A stretch of DNA of 64,000 nt from Platanthera guangdongensis. Taxonomy: Eukaryota > Streptophyta > Magnoliopsida > Asparagales > Orchidaceae. The DNA lies in the NCBI GenBank assembly GCA_039583875.1, contig CM077151.1, positions 114,470,609 to 114,534,608 of the forward strand, in the 5' to 3' direction. A program made the position numbers and the translations under genes. Shown here piece by piece: positions 19,439 to 30,091 of the stretch; within the stretch, counting starts at the first letter, position 1, and the number at the start of each line of letters is the position of its first letter. The notes below the pieces were generated by a model. It was not told the origin of the DNA. It worked only from the letters and a program-made list of their open reading frames with translations, and made no database searches.

Positions 19439-20378
19439 ATGTCTCATAGTCAAAGTTTCCGTGAGCGTCTTGCGATTGTGCGAAGGCAGAACAAAGCCGG
19501 CACAGATGCCCTTTTCCCAGATCTGGGGCGTACTCCCCCCGCAGCCTCTCCGCCCTCTCGCACCAAGAAAGCGAAAGCCGTCTGCGCTCCTCTCTCGGCG
19601 GGCGCAACCTCTTCGGCCGCTCCGATAGACACCCCGTTCTCTTCCTCAGGGGGGAGACAGGTGATCACGTTATTTTTCCTTTCCCCTGTCTCGCCTGTCT
19701 GATTATGCTTTCTCAGGGAAGTCCTGCTGATTCGCCGGTGCCTGCCGATCCCCATGACAATGTAAGTCAAGTCCCTCAGCGCACAGACTCGCCCAAGATG
19801 GCCTCCCCACCTCCCTCGCGGAGAGAAAACCTCTCGCGAGTGGTGGGGAATCCTCGAATCCCAAGTAAGATCGTTTTCCTTCTCGCCTCTCGGTTGATTT
19901 GCCTTCTTCCATTCGGCTTGCGCGGGCTCACCCTTGTTTGTAATCTTTCACTATTTTCGCAGGCATCCACTTTGATTCTGATACTGAGGAAGGTCCCGCA
20001 TCTCCCCCCCTCTCGCCCCTTCCTCACCCGAGCGAGATCGAGGACTACCTAGGTGATCCCATGGACCCTCTGGAGTTGAAACGGAGGACTGCCCGGATGT
20101 TCCGCAAATATACACACATAATCCGCGAGATGGAGCTCGAGAAGCAAGCCTCCGACCGGCGCATGGAGTGGATGGAAGCAGATCATCACCGTCTTTCTGC
20201 GATGGTGGAGGCGGACGGGGTGCTGGACGGGACTGACCCCCAGGCTATACTGAACGAGACGGATGAACATCTCCGTCTCGCGCGCCGCGGCGTGATCGCC
20301 GCTCGCGCCTTTCATCTTCCTGGCCGCCCGCCATGCGCGGGAGGTAAGGATGGCCGCTGGCGGTGGGTGCGGAACTAA
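19439..20378 (+). CDS. Antisense gene A of the Tat element, three predicted exons
   Basis: Exon 1 is 19439-19660 (ATG to CAG|GTGATC), exon 2 is 19717-19864 (donor GTAAGA) and exon 3 starts at 19963 (acceptor TTTTCGCAG). The exons lie in three different frames, and removing the introns (56 and 98 bp) joins them in frame. Exon 1 encodes a Ser/Ala/Pro-rich segment with the basic patch SRTKKAK; exon 3 encodes a charged helical stretch (LELKRRTARMFRKY to ARRGVIAARAF). The frame can end at TAA 20376-20378; alternatively a donor at 20344 (GAG|GTAAGG) leads to a further exon in the 20460-20650 region. The 56-bp first intron is short for plants. I do not recognise the protein; antisense ORFs at this position are known in Tat elements such as Grande and RIRE2. 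Splicing is inferred from sequence only. Confidence 0.55.
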
Positions 20379-20770
20379 GCAGTCTCAGCCCGTCTCGCCT
20401 TCTCCGGATCTCGTTTTTACTAATGTTGCTGTTTTATTACTGCTATGTTGTACAAACTTATTCGGACGAGACGCCCCCTTCTGCGGGACGGTTTCATTTT
20501 CTGGCTCCGGGTCACGCAATGGTCGTATCGTGCCGTCTTTTCATTATTGCAGTCTTTTCATTAGATATTATTTTATTTTATTTTATTAACCCTGTCATGA
20601 TGGCTTGCCTCGAAAGGGTGTCTGCGGCGCCTCCGTCTCTTGAGTTCTAGAGAGAGAGTGAGAGAGGAAGTGAAATTAAGAGAGTGAGAGGGGGGGGGGG
20701 GGAGAGAACGAGGCGCCGGGACGTCCCCTCATTTCCCGCCGCCTTACTTTCCCGCCCTTTTCTCTACCTC
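20379..20770 (+). other. Possible last exon of antisense gene A, then intergenic stretch
   Basis: A candidate branch region (TACTAAT, 20419-20425) and pyrimidine-rich stretch precede a frame that reads DETPPSAGRFHFLAPGHAM (about 20466-20522) and stays open to 20650. It may be the terminal exon of gene A. 20650-20710 is GA-rich with a G homopolymer run. Confidence 0.35.
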
Positions 20771-20779
20771 TTATAAATA
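20771..20779 (+). promoter_or_regulatory. TATA box of antisense gene B
   Basis: TTATAAATA on the plus strand, 137 bp before the ATG at 20908. It follows a GA-rich/G-run segment and precedes a pyrimidine-rich leader. Confidence 0.55.
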
Positions 20780-20907
20780 CCTTCAACCACCGCTGCCCCT
20801 CACTATTCTAAACTGTTGTTTTGACCCCGGCTCCCGTTTCTCCTTCATCGTCTCGCGCCTCTCTTTCTGGGCCATCGCTTTCTGCTCCTGCCGCTTTCTC
20901 GCCAATC

Positions 20908-22692
20908 ATGGGGAAAAAGAAGATCGAAGAGGGCAAGGGCCGCAGCCGTTGCGGGAAACATTTCGTCGACCATGACTTCCCTCTCGGCCGACTGTCGGAG
21001 GAAGACCACGCCCGCTTTACTCGCGAGTACCTCTCCGATTGCTACCCGTCTCGCCCGCCTAAGGTGGGCGAGTGCATCAACACATTTTATTCCAATGAGC
21101 TGGCTTTCCCGGTCTCGCACTTTGAGGCGGGACTGAGGCTCCCCCTCTGGCCGGAGGTTAAATTGGTGCTGAAGTACTTTGGGGTCGTCCCGGCCCAGTT
21201 CAACCCCAATGCTATCTCCATGCTGGTCGCCTTCGCCTGCTACCTGCGGTGAGAGCGCATCGAGTTCAGTCTAACCGCCTTCCGCAAGCTGTTTGTCTAC
21301 CACGCCAAGGATGACGACATTTCTTACTTCACAGGTCAAGGCCTCAAAGTATGCGAGACCCCGAACAAGAACCACCATTGGTTGACACGGTTCGTCTTCA
21401 TACGCGGGGATCTAGGAGGCATCCCCCTCGCCCCGGTATCCCCCGCCGAGTGCTATTATGATACCCCCAAGGTGGGGGGCGCCGAAAAAGAACTCTGCGA
21501 CTTCTTCGTGGGAATGAATTTTGAAGTCCAATACCTGCGGCGAGACCTGGACTCGCTGCCCGCCGTTTTTCCGGGCGAAGGTAAGCCTCTATTCCCTTCT
21601 GTCCCTGTAAAAGTTTTTTCCTCCCGCTAACTGTTACCTTATCTAGGAGAAAGGACCGTTCCCGTCAATCCCCCCTACCAGAGCAATCGAGCTCTCGCTT
21701 TAGCGAATATGGCGGCGGAGGCTGCGAAAGATACGCTGACCCCTGTCGCCAAGAAGAGGCCTGCGGGCGAGGGTACCTCTCGCCTTAGCCCCAAGAAGAA
21801 GAAAAAGACTGTGTCCTTCGAGAAGGAAAAGCCGGCCAAGAGAAGAGAAGAGCTCGCGGGGTCTCTCTCTCCTATCACCCTATCGTCTCCCTCGCCTCCA
21901 CGTCAGCCCGTCTCGCCAACCCGCGAGACGGTTTCTGCAGAACCAGCTGCCCACGGTCGTGCTCAGCCCCCTCAGCTTCCTCCTGGCGAAACTGGCTCGT
22001 CCAGCCGCCCGGCTCCTGCCTCGCACCCTAACTACAATATGGGGCCCGCGACGGAGGATGACGCCGGCGAGCCGGTTCTAATATGGGAGCAGGATTCCAA
22101 TCGAGTGTCGGTGTCCACCCTTCTCCCTTCCTGGAAGGAACAGGACCACCCCACCAGCCACGCCTTTTCCCTAGGTTTTGGGCTTTATGGCGGTCTTGGC
22201 TCCGAACCTGCTGACAACGAGGCCTCGCGGGACCTCATTCTGAAAAGCGTCCACTCGCAGTTTCGCTCCCTGGAGCTCGCGCATCGCGTCTCGCGCCGTC
22301 TTGTCTTCAACAACAGGAAATGGAAAGAGGCGGAGACCGGTCTCGCCGCGGAGCGCGAGAAGTCTATTGACTTGGAGAAGCGGTTGAATGTCGCTGACAA
22401 ACTCCTTGCACAGAGCCAGGGTGGCGTGGTAAGTTTCCTTATCTTTGCCTTGCCCGCCTCGCCCTTGCCCCTTATAGCCTCTTACTTTCACCCCTCCCGC
22501 CAGTGGCGAGACCCCCTATGGCGAGTGCCGGCCAGGGACCTTCTTCCCTGGCCCTATTCCTGGTCACTCTCTGTTTCAGGGACTATCCCCCTCTTGATGA
22601 GTCATGGATTTTTCTCCACGCGAATTCTTACCCTTAGACTTGTTCCCCCAAGTGAGTACCGTCCTCCCAAAACACCCTCAACCACCGAGTGA
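20908..22692 (+). pseudogene. Antisense gene B of the Tat element (PF04195-like 'putative gypsy type transposon' protein), spliced, one premature stop
   Basis: Exon 1 is 20908-21580 (ATG, MGKKKIEEGKG). It contains the conserved plant domain annotated as putative gypsy type transposon: FPVSHFEAGLRLPLWPEV, LVLKYFGVVPAQFNPNA and, after a TGA at 21250-21252, FSLTAFRKLF and HHWLTRFVFI. The intron 21581-21646 (AAG|GTAAGC...ATCTAG) joins to exon 2 (21647-22428) in frame. Exon 2 encodes Lys-rich nuclear-type signals (PKKKKKT), a Pro/Ser-rich linker, and a C-terminal coiled coil ending LAQSQ. A consensus donor GTAAGT at 22429 and acceptor CGCCAG at 22501-22503 define a second intron; the end after that is uncertain. 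The in-frame TGA, a CGA-to-TGA type change, disables this copy. The gene is antisense to element transcription and may influence it, which is inference. Confidence 0.7.
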
Positions 22693-23347
22693 GCCTACAG
22701 CCCTGCCAGCTAGATGAGAGCCTGGTCAGCGGGTCTGCTCGGGGTCTCCTCTCCAAAACACCCTCAACCACCGAGTGAGCCTACAGCCCTGCCAGCTAGA
22801 TGGGAGCCTGGTCAGCGGATCTGCTCGGGGTCTCCTCTCCAAAACACCACCAACCACCGAGTGAGCCTATAGCCCTGCCAGCTAGATGGGAGCCCGGTCA
22901 GCGGGTCTGCTCGGGGTCTCCTCTCCAAAACACCTCCAACCACCGAGTGAGCCTACAGCCCTGCCAGCTAGATGGGAGCCTGGTCAGCGGGTCTGCTCGG
23001 GGTCTCCTCTCCAAAACACCTCCAACCACCGAGTGAGCCTACAGCCCTGCCAGCTAGATGGGAGCCTGGTCAGCGGGTCTGCTCGGGGTCTCCTCTCCGA
23101 AACACCACCAACCACCGAGTGAGCCTACATCCCTGCCAGCTAGATGGGAGCCTGGTCAGCGGGTCTGCTCGGGGTCTCCTCTCCAGAACACCACCAACCA
23201 CCGAGTGAGCCTACAGCCCTGCCAGCTAGATGGGAGCCTGGTCAGCGGGTCTGCTCGGGGTCTCCTCTCCAAAACACCTCCAACCACCGAGTGAGCCTAC
23301 AGCCCTGCCAGCTAGATGGGAGCCTGGTCAGCGGGTCTGCTCGGGGT
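22664..23347. repeat. 86-bp minisatellite, 8 copies
   Basis: Copies start at 22691 and then every 86 bp to 23293 (GAGCCTACAGCCCTGCCAGC each time), the last cut short at about 23347. They differ by single bases (for example CCCTCAA versus CCACCAA versus CCTCCAA before CCACCGAGT). Since 86 is not a multiple of 3, the overlapping 78-codon frames are artefacts. The array separates pol from antisense gene B. A related array lies at 58165-58715. Confidence 0.95.
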
Positions 23348-23469
23348 TGTTTCTACAAATCACCTCGCCCCTGGTGCCTCACAGGGGTCACCCACACTTC
23401 CACCAAAAGAGCACATCGGGATGATAAGCATTTCCAAATAACAATAGAAAGATACTGTGAAGTAGAGTG

Positions 23470-26400
23470 CTACGGGTAAAATCTCTTCAAATCATCCCCA
23501 CTCCGGGCTCGCTCGAGAGATACCCCGTCCACATTCTGGAGGTGGTACCCTCCTGACTTTAAGACTTCTTTTATTACAAAAGGACCCTCCCAATTTGGGT
23601 TAAGTTTTCCTACAGAGGCTCCTCTACCCGCCGCGTCAACCTTTTTTAGGACCAAATCTCCTTTCGCAAACTGTTTAACCCTTACATGCTTGTCGAAGTA
23701 CCTCGCCATCCGGCGCTTGACTTCCTCCTGCCGGACCACTGCTAAATCTCGGAGCTCCTCCACGAGATCTAACGAAAGTCTCTACTCTTCTTCGTTCTCT
23801 GTCCTCCATCCTTCGGCTCCTTCCCTTGCAACCACTACTCTTGGCGATGCGACCTCGAACTCGACAGGTATGACGGCCTCTGAGCCATGAGAGAGCTTAA
23901 ACGGGGTTTCTCCCGTGGCTGTGTTTGGTGTAGTTCTCAAGGCCCACAGTACTGAAGGTAATTGCTCCACCTAGCTTCCTCTCAAATTCTCCACCTTTTT
24001 ATTCAACAAATTGACAATGACCTTATTGGCTGCTTCGACCTGTCCGTTACTCCGCGGATGATGAACAGAGGCAAAGCGAAGATCTATCCCCAAATGAATG
24101 CAGAAACCCACGAACTCCCTGCTTGCAAATTGGGGTCCATTATCCGTCATAATGGCTAGGGGCAACCCATGCCGGCAGACGATCTCCCCCCAAACGAAGT
24201 TCTTGACCACCTGCGAGGTTACCTTAGCCAATGCTTTCACCTCTAGCCATTTTGAAAAGTAATCTACCATGACTATCAGGAACTTCCTTTGGCCACTTGC
24301 TTGAGGAAAGGGGCCCACCAGATCTAGCCCCCATATAGCGAATGGCCAGGGAGCCGTGATGGTCCGCAACCTCTGGGCCGGAAGGAGCTGAAGAGGGGCG
24401 AACTCCTGGCATTTTTGGCACTTTTTCGCAAACTCCTCTGCATCTCTCCTGAGGGTAGGCCAAAAGTACCCCTGCCTCAGTACCCTCCCTTCTAAAGTCC
24501 AGCTCCCCGAGTGACTTCCGCATTCTCCGGAATGGATCTCTTGCAGAACCCTGGGGACCTCTTCCTCCGACACACACCTGGCCAACAAACCTGTCAAGGT
24601 CTTGCGATATAAAACTCCATCCTTCAATAGGTAGTATGCCGACTTGTATCTGGTACGCTTCTTGTCGAGTTCCGTCGCGGGTTACTGTCCCGATGCCAAA
24701 AAGATGATGAAGGGGTCCATCCACGACCTTTGTTGGCACACTTCCATAAGCTCTCCTTCCTCTATGGACGGTCTGAAGAGTTCCGTCACTGTTCCCCCGG
24801 CTCGAGGTCCGTGCTTGGCGAGTTGGTCGGCCTGGGTGCTCTCCTCTCTCGGGACGTGTTGAATTGAGAAACTTCGGAACCGCCCTATGATGTCCTTGAC
24901 CTTTCCCAAATACAGCTGGAGGGCTGGCTCCCTTGCCTCGAATTCTCCTTTGATCTGACCTGCCACCACCATGGAGTCCGTCGAGGCCTCAATGTCTTGT
25001 ATGCCCAGCTCCCGGGCTAACCTAAGCCCTGCTATAACCGCCTCATATTCTGCCTGGTTGTTGGTGACCGAAAAATGAATCTTCAAAGCTTGCTCAATCT
25101 GGGTCCCCTCCGGGCTGGTCAAAACCACTCCCCCCCCAAAAGAGTTTCTCCCTGACGCTCCATCCACTAACATTTTCCAAGTTGCTCGAGGGGACGCCTC
25201 CGCTTCTCGGACCTCAACCACATAGTCTGCCAAGAAATCGGCCACCGCCTGCGCCTTGATGGCGAGCCGTGGAACGAAGACGAGATCAAATTCGCTGAGT
25301 TCTATTGACCATTTTGCCAGCCTCCCCGAATGCTCCACCCCGCTCAAGATGTTACGGAGAGGGTGATCGGTCACCACTCGGATGGAGTGTGCCTGGAAAT
25401 ATGGTCTGAGCTTTCGGGCCGAGATGATGAGCGCAAATGCTAACTTTTCCAGGATGGGGTACCCGAGTTCCGCCTTCTTCAGGACCCTGCTTACGTAATA
25501 AATTGGGAATTGTTTATTTCCTTCTTCACGCACAAGAACCGAGCTTACCGCTTCCATCCCTACCCCCAAATATAGGAACAGGTCTTCGGCTTCCCTTGGT
25601 CCCTGGAGTAAGGGGGCCTGGGTAAGCTGCTGCTTTATGGCCTGAAAAGCCATCTCGCACTCCGCAGTCCACTCAAAGCCCTTACCCCCTCGCAGCGTTC
25701 GAAAGAAGGGCGAACATCTCTCCCCCGCCCGGGAAAGGAACCTGCTCAGCCCGGCCAACTTTCCGGTGAGACGCTGGACTTCCATCACATTCCGGGGGGA
25801 CTCCAGTTCCAGGATTGCTCTCACTTTTTCGGGGTTGGGCTCCACTCCAGATGGAGTGAGTAGATGCCCCAGGAATTTTCCTCTGCTAGCGCCGAAAACG
25901 AATTTCAGGGGGTTGAGCCTCATTTTATACTCCCTCAGGGTCTTAAAGGTTTCCTCCAGATCTAGGACATGAGCCCCGAGGTCCTTACTTTTGATCATCA
26001 AGTCGTCTACGTAAACCTCGAGATTCCTTCCTCTCTGTTCTCGGAAAATTCGATCCATCATCCTTTGATAGGTTGCGCCCGCATTTTTCAAACCGAAGGG
26101 CATCATATTAAAGCAAAAGCACCCATCCTCCGTGACGAAGGTGACGTCCTTAACGTCCGGAGGATGCATGCGTATTTGATGGTACCCAGAAAATGCATCC
26201 AAGAAACTCATAAAAGGGAAACCGACGGCTGAGTCAACCAGCGCGTCGATTCGGGGCAGCGGATAACAATCCTTGGGGCATCCTTTATTTAAAAGAGAAA
26301 AATCTACGCACATCCTCCACTTACCCCCCCCCTTTTTGACCATTACAACATTACTCACCCACCCCGGATACTTACAGGCGGACACAAACCCCGCCTTAAG

Positions 26401-27567
26401 CAATTTTTCCACCTCCTCTCTAATAGGTCCGGCCATCTTGGAGGCGATGGCCCTCTTCTTCTGTTGTATGGGGCGGGTGTTGGGGTCTAGATTGAGGCGG
26501 TGACAGGCGACGTCTGCATCGACCCCCGGCATGTCCGCGGCGCTCCACGCGAAGACGTCGATATTATTTTGCACGCAGGTTCTGAGCTTCTCTCGATCCT
26601 CCGGGTTGAGCTCGCCACTGATTTTTATCCTTTCTACTCGGCCTTCCTTGGTGCGTATTTCTACCTCTAGGACCTCCACCGCAGCTTTCAGCCTGGATGG
26701 CTCCTCCTCTTCTTCCTGTTCTGCCTGCTTACCCTGCTGCTGGGCTTTGTCTTCTACGTTGCCCGCCCTTATCTCTTCCCCCGGCTGCTCCGCCTCCCAC
26801 TTGCTCGCGCCCTCTTTTTCCTGCCAGGAGGCTCTTCTCTTTTCTGGACGGGTCCCCTCTCCGGGTGATCCGCCCACCTCTTCCGTCTTCCTCTTCTCCT
26901 TCCTCCCTTCCTCTTCTCTTTGCCCCACTTCCCCTGCCGCTTCCGTCTCTCCTCCCTCCGCTCCAGCCATTTCTAGCTCCTCCCTCATACCCTTGTTCCT
27001 TGCCACCTCTCCCTCACCTCCAGCTCTTCCCCTCTCCCTTTCTTCTACCATCTCCGTCTCCCCGAACTCCTCTCCCGCCATTCCTTGCTCCTCCGCAGTG
27101 CCTCCAACCACTACTACTTCTCCCTCTCCCCCAGCACCTTCCTCCTCCCTTTCTTCTGTCGTCCCCGTCTCCCCGAACTTCTCTCCCGCCATCGCTGGCT
27201 CCCCCGCAATGCCTCCAACCGCTACTACTTCTCTCTCTCCTCCAGCACCCTCCTCTCCTCGCTCTTCTTCGCCTCCCTGCTCTTGTTGCAATCACTCCAT
27301 CCTCTTTTCCAACTCCTCTGCGTCCCCCTGCCAGGAGATTGTGTTTACTGCCGTCACGTAGCATTCCCTTGCTGCCTTCGGATCTCCTCGTACCCTGATT
27401 TGAGTACCTCCAGAATTCAGCTTCAAGCACTGGTGAAACGACGACGGAACACATCTGAAAGCGCTGATCAAGGGGCACCCAAAGATAGCGTTGTAGCTAC
27501 TGGGGGCATCCACTATGACAAAACGGCAATTTCGGGATAGCCCTCCCAGAGTTACTTGGAGTCCCAC
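23470..27567 (-). pseudogene. pol: Tat pol: protease tail, RT, RNase H, archaeal-type RNase H, integrase
   Basis: One continuous frame on the minus strand is broken by TGA (27294-27292), TAA (24684-24682), TAG (23973-23971) and TAG (23784-23782). After an acidic repeat linker (27255-26930) comes RT (about 26420-25800), with VDFSLLNKG, FLDAFSGYHQI, MMPFGLKNAGATYQ and catalytic YVDDLMI. The native RNase H (25700-25210) has lost the usual first acidic residue. The second RNase H (25180-24790) shows MLVDGAS, NNQAEYEAV, STDSMVVAGQI and ADQLAKHG. Integrase (24627-23470) has the H-H-C-C finger (IHSGECGSHSG, CQKCQEF), the D-D-E core (GLDLVGP, TDNGPQF, GQVEAANK) and a C-terminal basic domain ending KRFYP. 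Catalytic residues are largely preserved, so inactivation is recent. Confidence 0.92.
26930..27258 (-). repeat. Acidic 36-residue tandem repeat in the protease-RT linker
   Basis: Three related units of about 108 bp encode EEGAGG-x-x-EVV...MAGE-x-FGET-type peptides (from residues about 13, 50 and 86 of the open stretch 27291-24682). The third is the most diverged. They are followed by a Glu/Lys-rich tract up to the RT region. Confidence 0.75.
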
Positions 27568-28110
27568 ACCCCCTCGACCTCTTTTCTTTCTCCTGAGAAT
27601 CCAAACAATGGTCCATCTGCTGCCAGTACCCTCTGTGCCTCCACCCTCATTGCATTGAATGCCTTCTTAAAAATCACGTTCACCGAGCTCCCATTGTCGA
27701 CTAGGATCCGCGACACCGTGAAGTTCTCGATGACGGTCCGTATCACCAGCGCGTCACAAAAGGGGTCCTCATGGTCGGGCATGTCTTTTATTGAAAACGT
27801 AATCTTTTCATCTGGAGGAGGGGATTGTGACGTCGAGGCGACACTTCGGCGGTACATAGTATGAAGGCTCGCCTTTCGGGCCGCCTCTATCCCCACCCCC
27901 CCATTGATCACCCCAACCAGCCCGCGATCCCCTTCATCCGCACGATCCACACACCGATCCTCTTCTCCTGTAATTGTTACTTCCTCTATCCGCACCGGCC
28001 TTGGCTGTTCCCCAGCTCCTCGAGTCCTCCTTAACTCCAAGAAATCCGGGCAGGTAGCCATTGCGTGACCTTCTTCCTCGTGGAAGTCACAGTATGGCAA
28101 CGCCTCCCCC
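27552..28110 (-). pseudogene. Tat zinc-knuckle-like motif and protease
   Basis: The frame begins MPYCDFHEEEGHAMATC, a C-x2-H-x4-H-x4-C finger at the end of gag. It continues to a retropepsin-like segment with active-site motif ILVDNGSSVNVIF near 27690-27650. A frameshift near 27552-27570 moves the reading to the next segment (CRFVIVDAPSSYNAIFG), and another within a G-rich run near 28100-28115 separates it from the Gly/Arg-rich gag tail. Confidence 0.82.
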
Positions 28111-29258
28111 CCTCCGGTCTCCCTTCCTGAGGGTTCCTCCTTCTCCCTGCTCCCGCTCCTCTTCCTCTTTCCCGGCCCCTTCCTCTGCCTCGGCCGATGG
28201 CCATGGCCTGCTGCGGAGGAGGTAGGGGTGGCCTATGACCATACCCCCACCCCATCTGATTGAACCTTCCCGGTCCTCCCTGTTGATTCCTTCCCCCTTG
28301 GGGAAATCCTCTACCTTGTCCGGGGGCAGCCCCCCTGCTGCCTCCACCCCAGCTCTGGATATGCCGGAGCCCTCGGCTCTTCCCTTCTCCTCGCTTCACG
28401 TTGCCTCCCTCCTGTCTCCCTCGACTCTTCCTCAGTGAGCCTTGCCAGCTTCTTTGCGAAGGCCGGGTTTGCTGCCTCCATTGCTATTTCCTTGGCTGCC
28501 TTCTCCATCAAGCCCTCAAAGGAAAGCGGCGCCTTCCGGGTGAGGCTCATTTTGAAGAACCCTTCTCGCAGTCCCACTGTGAAAGCCATCTGGAGGGCAA
28601 AACCCGGCACCTCCTGTATATCCAGAATTTCCTCTTGGAACCTATCCACGTATTGAGCCAGTGATTCATCCGCCTTCTGCTTAATCAAGAAGATCGATTC
28701 TGGGTTATTCTTCCTTTTCTTAGATGTGGAGAACCGGAGCTGGAAGCCCCTACTCAAGTCCTCGAAGCAATATATCGATCCTGCCGGGAGTTGGTGGAAC
28801 CAGTCCCTAGCCTTGTCTTTCAGAGTGATCGCAAAGAGGCGGCACTTAAACGCGTCCGTCATGGGCCTGATCGAGACAGCGTCTTCGAACCACTGCAAGT
28901 GATGGAGTGGATCGTCCTTCCCCACATAGTAATTCATCTCGGGCTCTCGGAAGCCCTCCGGGACCGGAGCGGACAGGACTAGCTCGCAAAAAGGGGACCC
29001 CCGCGCCGTCGGTCTCGCCACCCCTACTAGCGCGACGACCTCCCCTGGCGCGATGGTACTCGCCGGACCTGGGAACAGCTCCCTTCCCGCCATGTCCCTC
29101 CCGGTCCCTTCCAACATCACCTCCTTTCCCGGCCTTCTCCCCGGGGCGTCTTCTCCGACTCGCGCCGAGACGAGTTCCTCCTGAGTCGCAAGAGCTGGCA
29201 CTGTGGGCAGTGGAGTTGAACAGTCTCCCTGCCGCGAGATCCCTTGCAATAGATCCAT
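28031..29258 (-). pseudogene. gag: gag of the Tat element
   Basis: The ATG at 29258 lies 130 bp after the primer site. The retrotransposon gag domain spans about residues 95-240: DPLHHLQWFEDAV, FKCRLFAITLKDKARDWFHQLP, SIYCFEDL and SLAQYVDRFQEEILDI. A helical, charged region follows, then TAG at 28313-28311. The Gly/Arg-rich RNA-binding tail continues in another frame (28399-28031), so one frameshift lies near 28320-28400. The neighbouring 29340-28846 frame is a shadow of this gene. Confidence 0.88.
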
Positions 29259-29387
29259 GATCCCCTTGATCGAAGCCAGGAACTCCGTTCTTCCTACAAA
29301 TCCCCCTGATTATCTGACTCCCCTCCTTCTCCTTCTCCATGATCTCCCGCCATGTTGGTTGCTCAAGGTTCTTCTCTGAGGGCTGCG

Positions 29388-29405
29388 TCCACGCTCACCG
29401 CACCA
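29388..29405 (-). other. Primer-binding site for tRNA-Phe
   Basis: On the plus strand TCCACGCTCACCGCACCA equals the 3' end, including CCA, of plant cytosolic tRNA-Phe(GAA) as I recall it. On the minus strand it is therefore the complementary primer site, 3 bp (AAA) from the 5' LTR. Confidence 0.85.
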
Positions 29406-29408
29406 AAA

Positions 29409-30091
29409 TGTTGGAACCGGCTTTCCGGTCCCTCCTAGAGTTCGAAACAGGATGCAGCCCACACGTACTCTCCTTGCGCTACCGCCCTGACGAGAGTCAG
29501 CGACCTGAAAACAGACCGAGGGGACTCAGCTTGGAGGTCCCGCCTCTTACCCGGAAGAACTGTTAGTCTTCCCCTCCCTAGCCAGTGCTGAGCTAGGTGC
29601 CTGAGAGGGAAAAAGTGGGAAGGTTCCACCCCTCATCCAGGCACCTTATCAGTTTATTTATAGGTCTCTGAATCTGATCTGCAAATATCACTCCTAAATC
29701 CACCTGAAAATACCAAAACACCCTGGGCTGGGTCTGCCAATAGCCAAACTCCGTTGTTCTGGAGAGCTATATGCAGGCCTCCAGGGGTAATAATGTAAAA
29801 CTATCTGGGGCACGAAGGTAAAATCCCCCTTGTGGGTCAAAATAGGTAAAGATATCTTTTTTTCCCCTGCGGCGAGTGGGGAAGGTACTGCCGGGCGAGA
29901 CGGCTGCCATGCCCGTCTCGCCGCCTTTTCGGCATGTGAGCTCTCTCGCCTTCTAGGATGATTTCGCCCACTAGAAGGTCTCGCCCACTCCAGAGGATCC
30001 CCCATCTCGCCTCCTGTAGGTGGGCATCCTATCATCTCGCCAGTCATCCCTTCGCCCGATGGACCGTCTCTCGCGAGCCCCAGGTTGTACA
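29409..30091 (-). mobile_element. 5' LTR of the Tat element (right copy)
   Basis: 683 bp, differing from the left LTR at 5 sites plus one extra T in a T run. A minus-strand TATA box CTATAAATA lies at 29663-29655. Confidence 0.93.

Larger units (their letters stand above)
18579..30091 (-). mobile_element. Complete Tat-lineage Gypsy element, 11,513 bp, inserted in the Copia B protease
   Basis: Two LTRs (682 and 683 bp, 5 substitutions plus one T-run indel) are flanked by perfect TGGAG duplications. Read on the minus strand the order is 5' LTR (30091-29409), tRNA-Phe primer site, gag, protease, RT, RNase H, second RNase H, integrase, 86-bp minisatellite, two antisense genes on the plus strand, PPT, 3' LTR (19260-18579). 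The second, archaeal-type RNase H and antisense genes between pol and the 3' LTR are hallmarks of Tat elements. Pol carries several stops despite the low LTR divergence, so it is recent but not autonomous in this copy. Confidence 0.93.

Noticed and set aside
22800..23479. Series of 78-codon plus-strand frames
   Set aside because: They repeat every 86 bp because of the minisatellite and share one peptide; they are not separate genes.
26531..27398. Long plus-strand frames (276 and 233 codons)
   Set aside because: They are the antisense shadow of the acidic, GA-biased linker of Tat pol; composition (Ser/Pro/Leu runs) reflects the opposite strand and no domain is seen.
28846..29340. 164-codon minus-strand frame overlapping Tat gag
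   Set aside because: The gag domain is clearly in the frame starting at 29258; this one is Arg/Gly-biased shadow coding.
29388..29405. tRNA gene
   Set aside because: Only the 3' 18 bases of tRNA-Phe are present and they abut an LTR, so this is a primer-binding site.
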